In this document: positions 27,501-39,500 of the stretch, in pieces
How positions within the stretch are numbered: the stretch's first letter is position 1
Layout of the letters: each line of letters begins with the position of its first letter
Source of the DNA: Owenia fusiformis
Lineage: Eukaryota; Annelida; Polychaeta; Sabellida; Oweniidae
Assembly: GCA_903813345.2 (NCBI GenBank)
Contig: CAIIXF020000124.1
Span: 64,001 to 124,000 of the forward strand
Length of the DNA: 60,000 nt
Reading direction: 5' to 3'
The notes under the pieces: generated by a model
What the model saw: the letters and a program-made list of their open reading frames with translations, nothing else
What the model was told of the DNA's origin: nothing
Databases searched by the model: none
Position numbers and translations under genes: made by a program

Positions 27501-30500
27501 TATGGGTTAGAACAGTGTAAGCAGTCATTATAGGTTTGACTGATAGAAGCATTTTGACTATTTCCAAGCTATACACTATTTATGATATATTTTTATGACT
27601 ATTCCTACAGCTTTTTGTTGAGTCACTCAAAATTTGTTGTTAACGCAATATGGATTGCATATAGTATGGGTTGACAAGGTGATCCAGTTGTGTCTGTAGG
27701 ATTTATTTGCCTAAATGTCTGATTGCCAAATGCAGCTTTGGTTAAATGTAATTGGGTTTTGTGACCAATGCTTGGATTATAGTGTGGTTTCTATGCTTAG
27801 TATTAGACAGGCATTCTAGCAAAAGCATTTTGAGAAGTTTCAAAAGAAGAAAAAAAAACAAACTTTTTTTAATTAATTAGGATGCTCAAGGTCAGTCAAT
27901 GGTATTGAATAATTATATTATAATGTTGGGAATTTAAGTTTGCATTTAGTGGTATAGTTTGGTCAATTGATCCACTGTTGTTTATTTTTAAGTACATAAG
28001 TATATTTATAACAGCAAGTATACTGCATTATATACCTTATTTTATTTGGGACAAATAATTACAAAGTAGGGGGAGAATGTAACATAGATGGTCAAGGAAA
28101 GGGAGGGGGTTAAAACTGACACAGAAATAGGGAGAGGGTTATCACTGAAATGCATATTTGCTCTTGGGGATTAATCATTCAATTTAATTGTAACTTTACA
28201 TAAGACCATCCATGTCACTTCACACCTCTAGGAAACCAACTGTAATAAAGATAAGTACTTTGATCTAGTGGGTTTCCTGGAGTGGTCGGAGGTCTCCCCT
28301 TGCTTTGAACCCATGTTTTTATTGTATATTCGATTATTTATCCATTTGGCCCAGTGCCAGTTGGCTTTATGCCCAGTTGGCCTGGTGCCAGTTGGCTATT
28401 TGCCAACCTGGCTCTTTGCCAAAAACAGGCTGTATATAAATAAGAATTGTGTAGCCTCAGTGGAGTTGATTTTAGAGTTGATTAGAGACAGTGTGATTTT
28501 GCAGAGTAAGATTCAGTTGTTGAGTTTTAGAGTATAATCAGTCGGTTACAACCAGGAAATTACTTAGGACATGTAAAGTTATATTAATCAATGAACAATA
28601 AAAGAAATAGAAATCAAACTAACATTTTATGTTACTGCCACTAGACGACACGAGCCACAACATTATATTTTATGACAATAATTTGTTACATGTTAAAATG
28701 TAACATAGATGGTCAAGGAAAGGGAGGGGGTTAAAACTGACACAGAAATAGGGAGAGGGTTATCACTGAAATGCATATTTGCTCTTGGGGATTAATCATT
28801 CAATTTAATTGTAACTTTACATAAGACCATCCATGTCACTTCACACCTCTAGGAAACCAACTGTAATAAAGATAAGTACTTTGATCTAGTGGGTTTCCTG
28901 GAGTGGTCGGAGGTCTCCCCTTGCTTTGAACCCATGTTTTTATTGTATATTCGATTATTTATCCATTTGGCCCAGTGCCAGTTGGCTTTATGCCCAGTTG
29001 GCCTGGTGCCAGTTGGCTATTTGCCAACCTGGCTCTTTGCCAAAAACAGGCTGTATATAAATAAGAATTGTGTAGCCTCAGTGGAGTTGATTTTAGAGTT
29101 GATTAGAGACAGTGTGATTTTGCAGAGTAAGATTCAGTTGTTGAGTTTTAGAGTATAATCAGTCGGTTACAACCAGGAAATTACTTAGGACATGTAAAGT
29201 TATATTAATCAATGAACAATAAAAGAAATAGAAATCAAACTAACATTTTATGTTACTGCCACTAGACGACACGAGCCACAACATTATATTTTATGACAAT
29301 AATTTGTTACATTGGTGCCGTTGCCAGGATTTTATAGATATATTTTCTTAAAAACGAATCTGGGAACCTTCTGTTAGAAAGTGAACACAACTCAAGAAAT
29401 GGAGGACTCGGATATCAATACTAGGATTACCGAATTAGGAACTAAAATAAAAGTATTAACTGAAAATGAAACCAAAGAATTGAAGGAAGCAAATGAGCTA
29501 TTTGAAGAATTGTACGAATTTCCTAAACAGCAGAGGATTAGGTATAACAGTATGGCCGAGGAAATCAACAGGCTGAAGATGAACAATCAGAAAATAAGAA
29601 AGTGTAATGAGCATTTCCAGAAGAGCAAACAAATTCGTATGGAGATAAAGGAGTATGACCAAGAAGTACGTAGACTCAGAATAGAACTGAATGCCACTTT
29701 ACAAAATAACAGTGGTAATGCAGGGGGTACAGCCGTTCCATCCTCACCAAAATTTGAATCTGCTTTTACTCGCCATGATGCCAAGATGAGCAGTGAAGAT
29801 GAGACATTGAATGTGAGCCCCTCTCAAAACTTGCTGGAAACTCACAAAGCAATAAATGCAGACTCCGACAACTCTACAGTAGAAAGGTCCGACACAGAGA
29901 AGGCAGGGGTGGTTCTGTTGGAAAACAGTGACACAGAGAAATATGATGTAATATCAGAAGAAAACCATGTAATGCAGGCACAAGTGCAAACTACCCCTGT
30001 GGACACATTATATGCAACACAGAGGGGATTAGCCATAATGGCAAAGAAAACACTGAAATCGTTTGAAGTGAAGAATCGAGTAAGAGTTAACAAACCATGT
30101 CTACGAGTCTACAAGGAAAAACGCAACAAGCCTTCAGCCCAGCTAAGCAAGAATAAGCATGTGAAACGGCTTGTTCACAAAGCTTGGTCCACTACCAACC
30201 ATGTCACAAGACTAAAACTTAAAAAGGGAGCAAACTATATGGGAGATGTTATTCCCATAACCTATGAGTGTTGGTCTTCACCAGTAGAGACCCTGGAGTC
30301 CCGTATGGCCAGAGGGTGGCATAATGCGAAAAACAAAGAACCCAACAATGGATGTGAGAAAAACGGATGTTGGATGAATGTTGAAATGATTGGACTGTAG
30401 ATATTGGATTATATTTGAGCTGACAATGTATGACTTCTGTAACTTCTGAGGCTACTTCTAATTCTTAGTTATGATTCGCCATGGGCTGAACATCGGACCT

Positions 30501-33500
30501 TGTTGTTGTTGTTAGAGATTTTTCATTATGTGATAATGTGTGTAGAAGGATAATGTCAATATTACTATTGCAGAGATTTTGTGGTTTTTGTTATTTGGAT
30601 CTACTGAGTGTATTTGGATGGTATTAAGACGAAGAGGCCATTAATTATAGTGTTTTAATATTGTTGAAATGGATAATTAACTGTTCAATAATGTGTCATA
30701 AATTGTCATTTGTGACAGGAAACACAGAATAGAATATAGAGGATAATTATGACTACTATCAAACTGTACATATTGGATATCAAGTATCTGCTTGACTTTG
30801 ACACAAATCGTAAAATGATACATGGTGTGGTTTCTATCAGCCATAAACTGTTTATTATGTGATATGTTAAGTGTGGATAAAGTGATACGGAACAAAGGAT
30901 AATTAGTACTAATCAAACATTGTTTCATACATCTCAATCATCAGTTTGATTTCAGAACATTTTTATGACTTTTACTCCAGATATTTGATAAACAATTAGG
31001 TCATAAACTGGAAAGTTATGGGCTAACACAAGTGATATGATTAGCAATTGATAGCACCTTTAAGGACTAGATTGTTTTATGGCCATACCAAAGCAAATAT
31101 GGATGTTCAATCTATTGCTGTTTATGACCGTCACTTTTAATCACTCAAGTAGTCAAACATTACAATTTAAATTAATATTTATATTTATTTGTGGCTTTGC
31201 TGTAAGTGTATTATCCCCTGACTTATACTGGATGCTCAAACCCTTTCATCTATGCGGATCATACATTTCATTACATTTTCCTTGATAATTTGTTGTACCT
31301 CAGGACTTAATCATCACCTGATCTACACGTGTTCAAGTAGAAGAGAATTTGGATTTATTTATTTAACTTACAGTGAATAGTTGGATTATCTCAAGTTTCT
31401 GTGGATGGTACCCAGCCAACATTAGGACAACAAAATATGAATATGTATTATATAGTATGATGGTACAAAATATTGTATGATTTGATACTGGATTTATATT
31501 TGCTGTGAGATTTGGATTAAATCAAGATCATTTGGATAGTACCCAGCCAGAATAGGGATAAATGGGTCATATTTATTTTGTTTAAATATTGTTGGAATGG
31601 ATAACTGTTCAACAAATGTGTCAACAAATGTCACTTCCATCAGGAATTATGATTAAAATATTCGAATCACGGATCATTGGATTATAATAGACAAGTTTAA
31701 GCACATTATGGAGGGATACTGCAAGGCTGTTATAAAAGGAGACATCTATGGAGTGTTATGTTTTGGCAAAAATGCTGGAGGTGATGTCATTTTTCCTACA
31801 AATTATAATCATTGATGTGTCACATGAGGATGAATTTTGGACTTGTTGGAAGAGACTGTGTCTTTTTACCTTTATCTCATATTTTAGATAAGTATAGCTT
31901 GGTTAAAGTTCTGTCAAGTGGCTTCTTGTTGTAATCTTGAATGTAGTGATATTGAAAGACAAAGATTCATTATTCTTTCCATGTAATGTAAAGGCGGTTT
32001 GTAAACTATGATGATATTATGAATATAGGCTAAGTGACCCTTGAGTATATAAGGCCAAGAGAGCCTAGAGTTTAGAGTATATGAGGCCAAGAGAGCCTTT
32101 GTTTTTTTAGTAGATAAGGCCAAGAGAGCCTGTAGTTTAAGTAGATAAGGCCAAGAGAGCCTATTGCTTTTAAGTGTATTACTATTAGGGTCAAGGGATC
32201 CTTCGATTTATGTGTGACGGCTGGAAAAGCCAGTAGTTTTTATGAATATGGTCAATAGAGCCTTGGTATTTATGTTTAAAAGTTTTGAGAGCCTTTAAAT
32301 TGATATGGGTTAGAACAGTGTAAGCAGTCATTATAGGTTTGACTGATAGAAGCATTTTGACTATTTCCAAGCTATACACTATTTATGATATATTTTTATG
32401 ACTATTCCTACAGCTTTTTGTTGAGTCACTCAAAATTTGTTGTTAACGCAATATGGATTGCATATAGTATGGGTTGACAAGGTGATCCAGTTGTGTCTGT
32501 AGGATTTATTTGCCTAAATGTCTGATTGCCAAATGCAGCTTTGGTTAAATGTAATTGGGTTTTGTGACCAATGCTTGGATTATAGTGTGGTTTCTATGCT
32601 TAGTATTAGACAGGCATTCTAGCAAAAGCATTTTGAGAAGTTTCAAAAGAAGAAAAAAAACAAACTTTTTTAATTAATCAGGATGCTCAAGGTCAGTCAA
32701 TGGTATTGAATAATTATATTATAATGTTGGGAATTTAAGTTTGCATTTAGTGGTATAGTTTGGTCAATTGATCCACTGTTGTTTATTTTTAAGTACATAA
32801 GTATATTTATAACAGCAAGTATACTGCATTAGAGTAACCTTATGTTATTTGGGACAAATAATTACAAAGTAGGGGGAGAATGTAACATAGATGGTCAAGG
32901 AAAGGGAGGGGGTTAAAACTGACTCAGAAATAGGGAGAGGGTTATCACTGAATGCATATTTGCTCTTGGGGATTAATCATTCAATTTAATTGTAACTTTA
33001 CATAAGACCATCCATGTCACTTCACACCTCTAGGAAACCAACTGTAATAAAGATAAGTACTTTGATCTAGTGGGTTTCCTGGAGTGGTCGGAGATCTCCC
33101 CTTGCTTTGAACCCATGTTTTTATTGTATATTTGATTATTTATCCATTTGGCCCAGTGCCAGTTGGCTTCATGCCCAGTTGGCCTGGTGCCAGTTGGCTA
33201 TTTGCCAACCTGGCTCTTTGCCAAAAACAGGCTGTATATATATAAGAATTGTGTAGCCTCAGTGGAGTTGATTTTAGAGTTGATTAGAGACAGTGTGATT
33301 TTGCAGAGTAAGATTCAGTTGTTGAGTTTTAGAGTATAATCAGTCGGTTACAACCAGGAAATTACTTAGGACATGTAAAGTTATATTAATCAATGAACAA
33401 TAAAAGAAATAGAAATCAAACTAACATTTTATGTTACTGCCACTAGACGACACGAGCCACAACATTATATTTTATGACAATAATTTGTTACATATATCCA

Positions 33501-36500
33501 ATATCTAATATATCCACGTTGAAGTATACAAATATTGGGGCTCCCCACGGGGTATTTGACAAGGTGACCTGGCTTCTATAAAAGTGTATCTATGGGGTCC
33601 TAAAACGAACAAAAGTTGTTCACGAAGTGGTCATTTCTAGCATTATTCTGATTGTGACAAAAAAAGCAAATGAGACAATACACTCGTACACTCGTATTCG
33701 AACTCGTACATTGATTTAACCTAAGATGAGTCATTCTAACCAGCTGATGATGTTACACATGACAGATATGATATAATGTAATATAATATAATTTTATATA
33801 ATAGTCTATAATGCAATACACTTGACAAAAAGAAACATTTAAATGTGACAAGTGGCAATTTTTTTATCTTAAAAATGATTATTTAAAGCGACCTCAAAGT
33901 TACTATCCTCTATCGAGGATCCTTGCCACAAATATTATGTTGTTACCATACTCATGTGTCTATATAAAGTGTTGAGGGTTTGTGACTTGTAGCATCTTAC
34001 CTGATTTTATTTGATGACAAATATCAACAAAATATCAATTATAGAAAGTTTCGATGAGACGATGATTTAATGTAAAAAGGAACAGATAATTTAATATCAA
34101 CACATAAACATGTACAGTACTGTATGCCGTTTACCAATTCATACTAGATTCAGGAAGTACATAGAAAACAGAAAACAAACAAAAATTATCATGATGTTTT
34201 AAATTACGTTGAAAAGTGGAGGTCATGTTTGTGTGTACAAATAATAATGTTTATTTCAATAGATTATTTTATCTACTAAGATTGGACATTTTCCATTAGA
34301 ATCTTGAGCGTCATATTTTTATGGACCAATACTGCTTAATACTGTTTATTTCATTTATATTAATTATCTGTCGATATTGGACGTTGTACTAGTAAAGTAC
34401 AACTAGTACGTGTACTAGTATTATATCAATATATGTAATATTATAGTATGTATTACTCTACAAGATAATCGACATAACTTTAGAAGATCTTTCCAAGGAT
34501 ACACTTGGTACAATACATTTTGATTTTTGGCTGTAGAGGGAGGGGGAATTATTTGACACCCTTTGTATTCTTTCGTAGCAGTTTATTTCAACATCAACAA
34601 TATTATATTCTTTTATTGTTAAAACTTGTACCCGAACTTGGCAATGTCAAGTAAGTAGCACCCTCGATAAAGTTTCGATCAACTCAAAATAAGATTTTAT
34701 GAAATAAAACTGTCATAAAGAAAAGTATTTACATCAAAAGTATTAAAATGCAATAAAAATAAATAAAACTGTAGTCAATGTGGACGTTGTTCATACTGTC
34801 GAAGGTGAATGGACCCTCATGGGTACTTTAAAAAGCCCACCAGGCGGCTATCACGAACTCTGAGACTCTTACCAGGCCACTTTACATCGCCAGCATACCG
34901 AATGTCTATATACGTTCGCTTTTTTTCTGCGAGTGAACTCTTAAAAGTGAACTCTGAAACGTATATTGCTACATAAAGTGTTTGTTTTGATATTGGGTTA
35001 TGGGTCAAATAGTATTTGGAGTCCATTGTGAAATCCCCGAAACATGGTTGAAAATTTTCTTTTCCCTGTGTGTGTCTAAAGAAGTTCGGGACAAAAAACC
35101 TAAACGAGCTTAACAATTATATTATTTATTTAGCTTTCTTACTTTCAAGAGCAGCCCTATTCATAAAACCCGTATCAAAGAAAGGTATAATTGATTTGGG
35201 TTTATTTAGCACTTTGCCAGCATTCTGTGCAGTTTAGCATTACAGCAGGAAAAACAACTTGGTCTACAACTGTATTTGACTTTCTACCTTTGTCGACACT
35301 TCCTTTTCGAAGTGTTCCTGTCTAGGTGAACATACAGGCAAAAGTCTCTTGTTTTGTGACCATTGTTAACGTGTGTACGTAAAAGTTAGTTTAGGTTATA
35401 GACTTTCGATTCTACTAAATAAAGGCACAATAAACAGGGAGACAAGATACCAGAAAGCCCCCATAGCGGCGCCTTTACTTAAGCTTCCAAATCAAACAAA
35501 CTCGACGAAAACTAGAATAAAAAATCACAATGGTGCCATTGTATTCATTTTTCTCCTCATAAAAGTTTCACACTTTTTGTATACGCCTTACAATAGCCCA
35601 AAATGGCAAATGTCCTTTGAATGCTTTAAACTCTATTGTATTGATGTCAAAACGCTTGTTTGCATCGTGTAATCATTACCTCTCATGTTAATAAAAACAA
35701 AAACGATGTGTCGAATCAAATAATAAAGTATATTTTAACTTTTGCTAGAAGAGAAATGGCCATTGAAATGATTTGTTAAATTTTGGCATACTTTTTGACA
35801 GACTCTTTCAGCGTTGTGTTAAGAATCCCCAACAAACGGACGTAAACGATGATAAACTGAGATGCACTTTGTAGGCACATGAAAGAAATCTTCACTCTAA
35901 TTCATTATTTATTTGACAAATACACGTTTTTAATGAAAATCTTGAAAAAATCAATATGCTTCCTTTCAAAGTTTAATAGATTATCATCTTGTAGACTCGA
36001 GTTCATTACGCTTTAATAGGGGTAATGCTTGATGTGAACTATATTCGTAGCTCCTTCAGCTTTGTGTGTGTACATAATACACCAGTGATCATAGTTAAAA
36101 AATGAATTCGAAATTATTCGTGAATTGGGTAATTTCTTCAATAGATATGATTTTGGAATATGAAGTCCTAGCCTAGCTATGATTTGAGGTAGAATCTTAA
36201 AGTGGCACAACCCCTAACGTTGATTGTAAAATATCCCATTAAAACACCAAAACAATATGTTAGCAAACATACTTTGATACAAACATTTGCTGTAAATATC
36301 AGGGCTGTAGAAATCATTGATTGCCTGAAAAGTAAACTTATCTCTTTCGACAAGACGCATCCCCTCATAGAATCGCTACTACTATAGGCATGGTGTTCCA
36401 ACATTTAACATTTTCAAAGAGGATCACATTCAACAAAATACATGGAAAGTTATGGAAAGTGAAAATAAGTTATAACGATTTTTAAAAGTACAAATCGTTT

Positions 36501-39500
36501 TTTAAATGTTATTTAGATTGTTAAAGGTTGTGTTACTTTAACCACCAACTTGTTATCGCACAATGGGAGACTGCTAGTTGTCTTGTCTAAGTGCAAGCAA
36601 ACGATTTTATTTGTTTTAATAGTTTTATAAGGATTTCAATACCATCACCACAGGAAGTCAAAGTTTACTTACACTTTATTTGAACATAAAGAACATATTG
36701 TTAAATGACTGGTTCCCGGGGGCTTGATATACGTTTGGTGGGTGACAGCTAAATTTGGCTTGGTACAAACTATTGACGTTGTGTTTACCACATCCAACTA
36801 CATTGCTACTTGACTCGAGAGAGCAATCACGAGAAACCTTGAGAAATATATATAATATCGCATATTTGACAAAAGTCCTTTAATTAGTAAAATTATTACC
36901 AGATAAACATGATTTACAACCTCTTGAGTTTTTAGTGATCAGTCAGGGTCTACATTGTAAGTGCGCACATTGTACGTTTTTTGAAGGTGTTTACGCATGA
37001 CGTAATAACCCTGCTATCCTGCGTGCAAAACGTAAGCATTTGTAACAAGCATGATTACTCTTTCAAATCATTATTGGATATACCTTGAAAGGTGTATTTC
37101 AGTTCCATGTCACTTTGCTAAACACAATAATGTCAAAACTGGGTTTGATGGTTTGCAGCAATTGATCTGGAACTGGAATGATGTTCCTACTTCATTTCAA
37201 TACAGGAAATATCATTAATATATAAGATAATTTTTACACATCAATGATACTTATAAATTGTATATTATAGCATGAATCATGGGAACGTGTATTACACAGA
37301 ATAGGTACCTAATAGAAATGTGGTGTCATTTTAGTTATGGAGAATCCCCCATTGAATGCGACCGGCGTCTGTGTGTATTGATGTCACACTATTGCCACTC
37401 ATTCATTGAGAAGTTAGTTTCAATAAAATATTGAACCAGATAAATATTGTGATAACTCCGTAACAGTGTTTGTCCTTTCAGTCATTTAACTAAGGTATCT
37501 TGAAATGTATACAGAACTTTAAAATTAACAACCACTGTGACATCTTCAGCAAAAGCAAAATAAACACATCCATAAAAGAGTGTCATGAAATCTCATAAAA
37601 TGGGCAGGGTATATAACTATGTTGACAATGATGTTGAATATCTGCCACACCTGGATTATTACAATATAAGATCAATGTTTACATGTTGTTGTCACTTTAT
37701 ATAGAAATATATACCTGTATATCACCTGTATTTACCTGACATTTTGCATTATTACAATATAAGATCAATGTTTACATGTTGTTATCATTTTATATAGAAT
37801 TGTATATCACCTGTATTTACCTGGCATTTTGCATTATTTTTACAGGTGGTCCACTTTCTGGTCTCGACTTAAAAGATATCGACTTTAAGAAAGTCCTCAA
37901 ATCACCACAGTAAGATATTTCTCTATCATAAGTTTTATACATATAAATACTGCTCATGAAATGGTTAATGAAGTATGTATATGAATACTCCCCTCTGAAA
38001 TTTGGCGACCAGAAGTTTCATCTGATAACACATATTGAATAAGCCTATCAAAGTTGGGACCTTAATGTTGTACCATAATGACCAGTTCAGAAATGGTCAT
38101 TTTTTAAATCACAAATCATGTACAGGCGTTGATAAGTGATCCGAAAACAAATTCCGGTTTTCAAATTTATGGAGGGGAGTGTAAATGTTACGTAATCGCT
38201 ACGCCATATTGTCGTAATATTACATTTCTCAATCTGACCGTTCTTTGTTAAATGTACTGTATAAATCATAGACCTTAATCTTTGTTATCTATTCAGACAT
38301 GCAAAATTCTTACGATTGAAAAAATGGACGCGGGTGAAAAATCTCTGTTATCGCGTGATTGAAACATAAACCAATTCATAAATCACCGCACTTTTACGAC
38401 ATCAATCGCAATAGTGGCGTCATTAGTATCATAAAAAATTTTCCAATAAACGAGTATATAGTAAACTACCAATTATCAATATACAATTTCAACTGCAGTC
38501 TTTTCTTAAATAAACTTGAACATCCCTAATTCATTTCAATTTTATTGATGTAGACAAGTTTTGTTAACATTTCCTCAAATTCTCGTATGGCAAAACTGAA
38601 TGAAATGTGATTCTTATTACGATGCCGTTCGTAAAGTTTGTCTCAGTCTCTCGTAAGAGAAAAGATGTACGAGTTTTGTCTAGTCATACTAGACTCCTCT
38701 TCCACTTACATCAACAAAATAGCAGAGAATGTTCACAAAGGGCGCATATTCAAGATGTAATAACAGAAAAAGAGCGAAATTAAATCTTCAAAAGCATCGT
38801 GTTTTCGAAATTTTGATGATCGCGACATATCATTACATTGTATATCACAATTGGAAAAATAGCAATTTGCTACTGGATACATTTCACATCCACTAACTCG
38901 CATAACAAACTCAAAAAATCACAATTGTACTCTGCTGACAAATTACGTTAATTGGAAAATTCGATGATATGATAGAGAACACCAAAGGTATTAAATTTAA
39001 TTTTTACATTTCAGTGAAAGAAACGAAGTATGTTTGAACATTTGTGACTTCAAGGAATGGAGTGAATGGACTAATTGTACAGCTACGTGTGGGGGCGGTA
39101 ACCAATGGCGACGTCGCTATCTCTGCTGCCCCAAAAATGAAACAGTTAATGGGTGCTACAGACATTGTCAAAAGAAATGCTGCCAAGAGCACAATAAAAA
39201 AGACAGTAAATGCAATAGATTCAAACAATGTAAATTTGAACCTATATCCCATTGGGAGAGCCAGGAATGCAACACAAGATGTTATAACGGTGGTAGTTAT
39301 CTGGGAGTAGATAAAAACTGTGGATGTAGAAATGGGTTCGAAGGAGCCTGTTGTGAAATAGGTATGTACTAACAGGGTACTTTTTGTGTAATCGTCCTGA
39401 ATTTCAAATGTTTTGAGATGTTCTACCAATGCCGTTATCTAGCGGATGTGAATGGGGTCATTCGATACTGTTTGCTTGTTATTTGTATTTATTTGTTTGT

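Larger units (their letters stand above)
23900..33492 (+). mobile_element. Non-autonomous LTR retrotransposon, head-to-tail dimer
   Basis: Order: LTR1 (23900-24512), internal 1 (24513-28077), LTR2 (28078-28690), 8-bp spacer TGTTAAAA, LTR3 (28699-29311), internal 2 (29312-32880), LTR4 (32881-33492). LTRs begin TGTAACA and end TGTTACA. Each internal region has a primer-binding site, one gag-like ORF and a polypurine tract. No protease, reverse transcriptase, RNase H or integrase is visible, so enzymes must come from another element. The outer flanks are TATA (23896-23899) and TATA (33493-33496), a possible 4-bp target duplication, although the site is AT-rich. The element lies in the sense orientation inside intron 1. 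LTRs 1-3 read identical and LTR4 differs at about six positions, so insertion looks recent. Confidence 0.92.
12568..37845 (+). other. Intron 1, about 25.3 kb, repeat-filled
   Basis: Runs from donor GTAAGT at 12568 to acceptor TTTTTACAG ending at 37845. It contains poly-G tracts, hairpins, the 74-bp satellite and the retrotransposon dimer. Stretches 12568-14160, 15300-16900, 17180-18400, 18471-19480, 21010-23895 and 33497-37640 show nothing that could be named. Confidence 0.75.

Noticed and set aside
39004-39429. 141-codon minus-strand ORF
   Set aside because: Exact antisense of exon 3 of the TSP1/EGF gene; Cys-rich coding sequence commonly leaves an open opposite frame.
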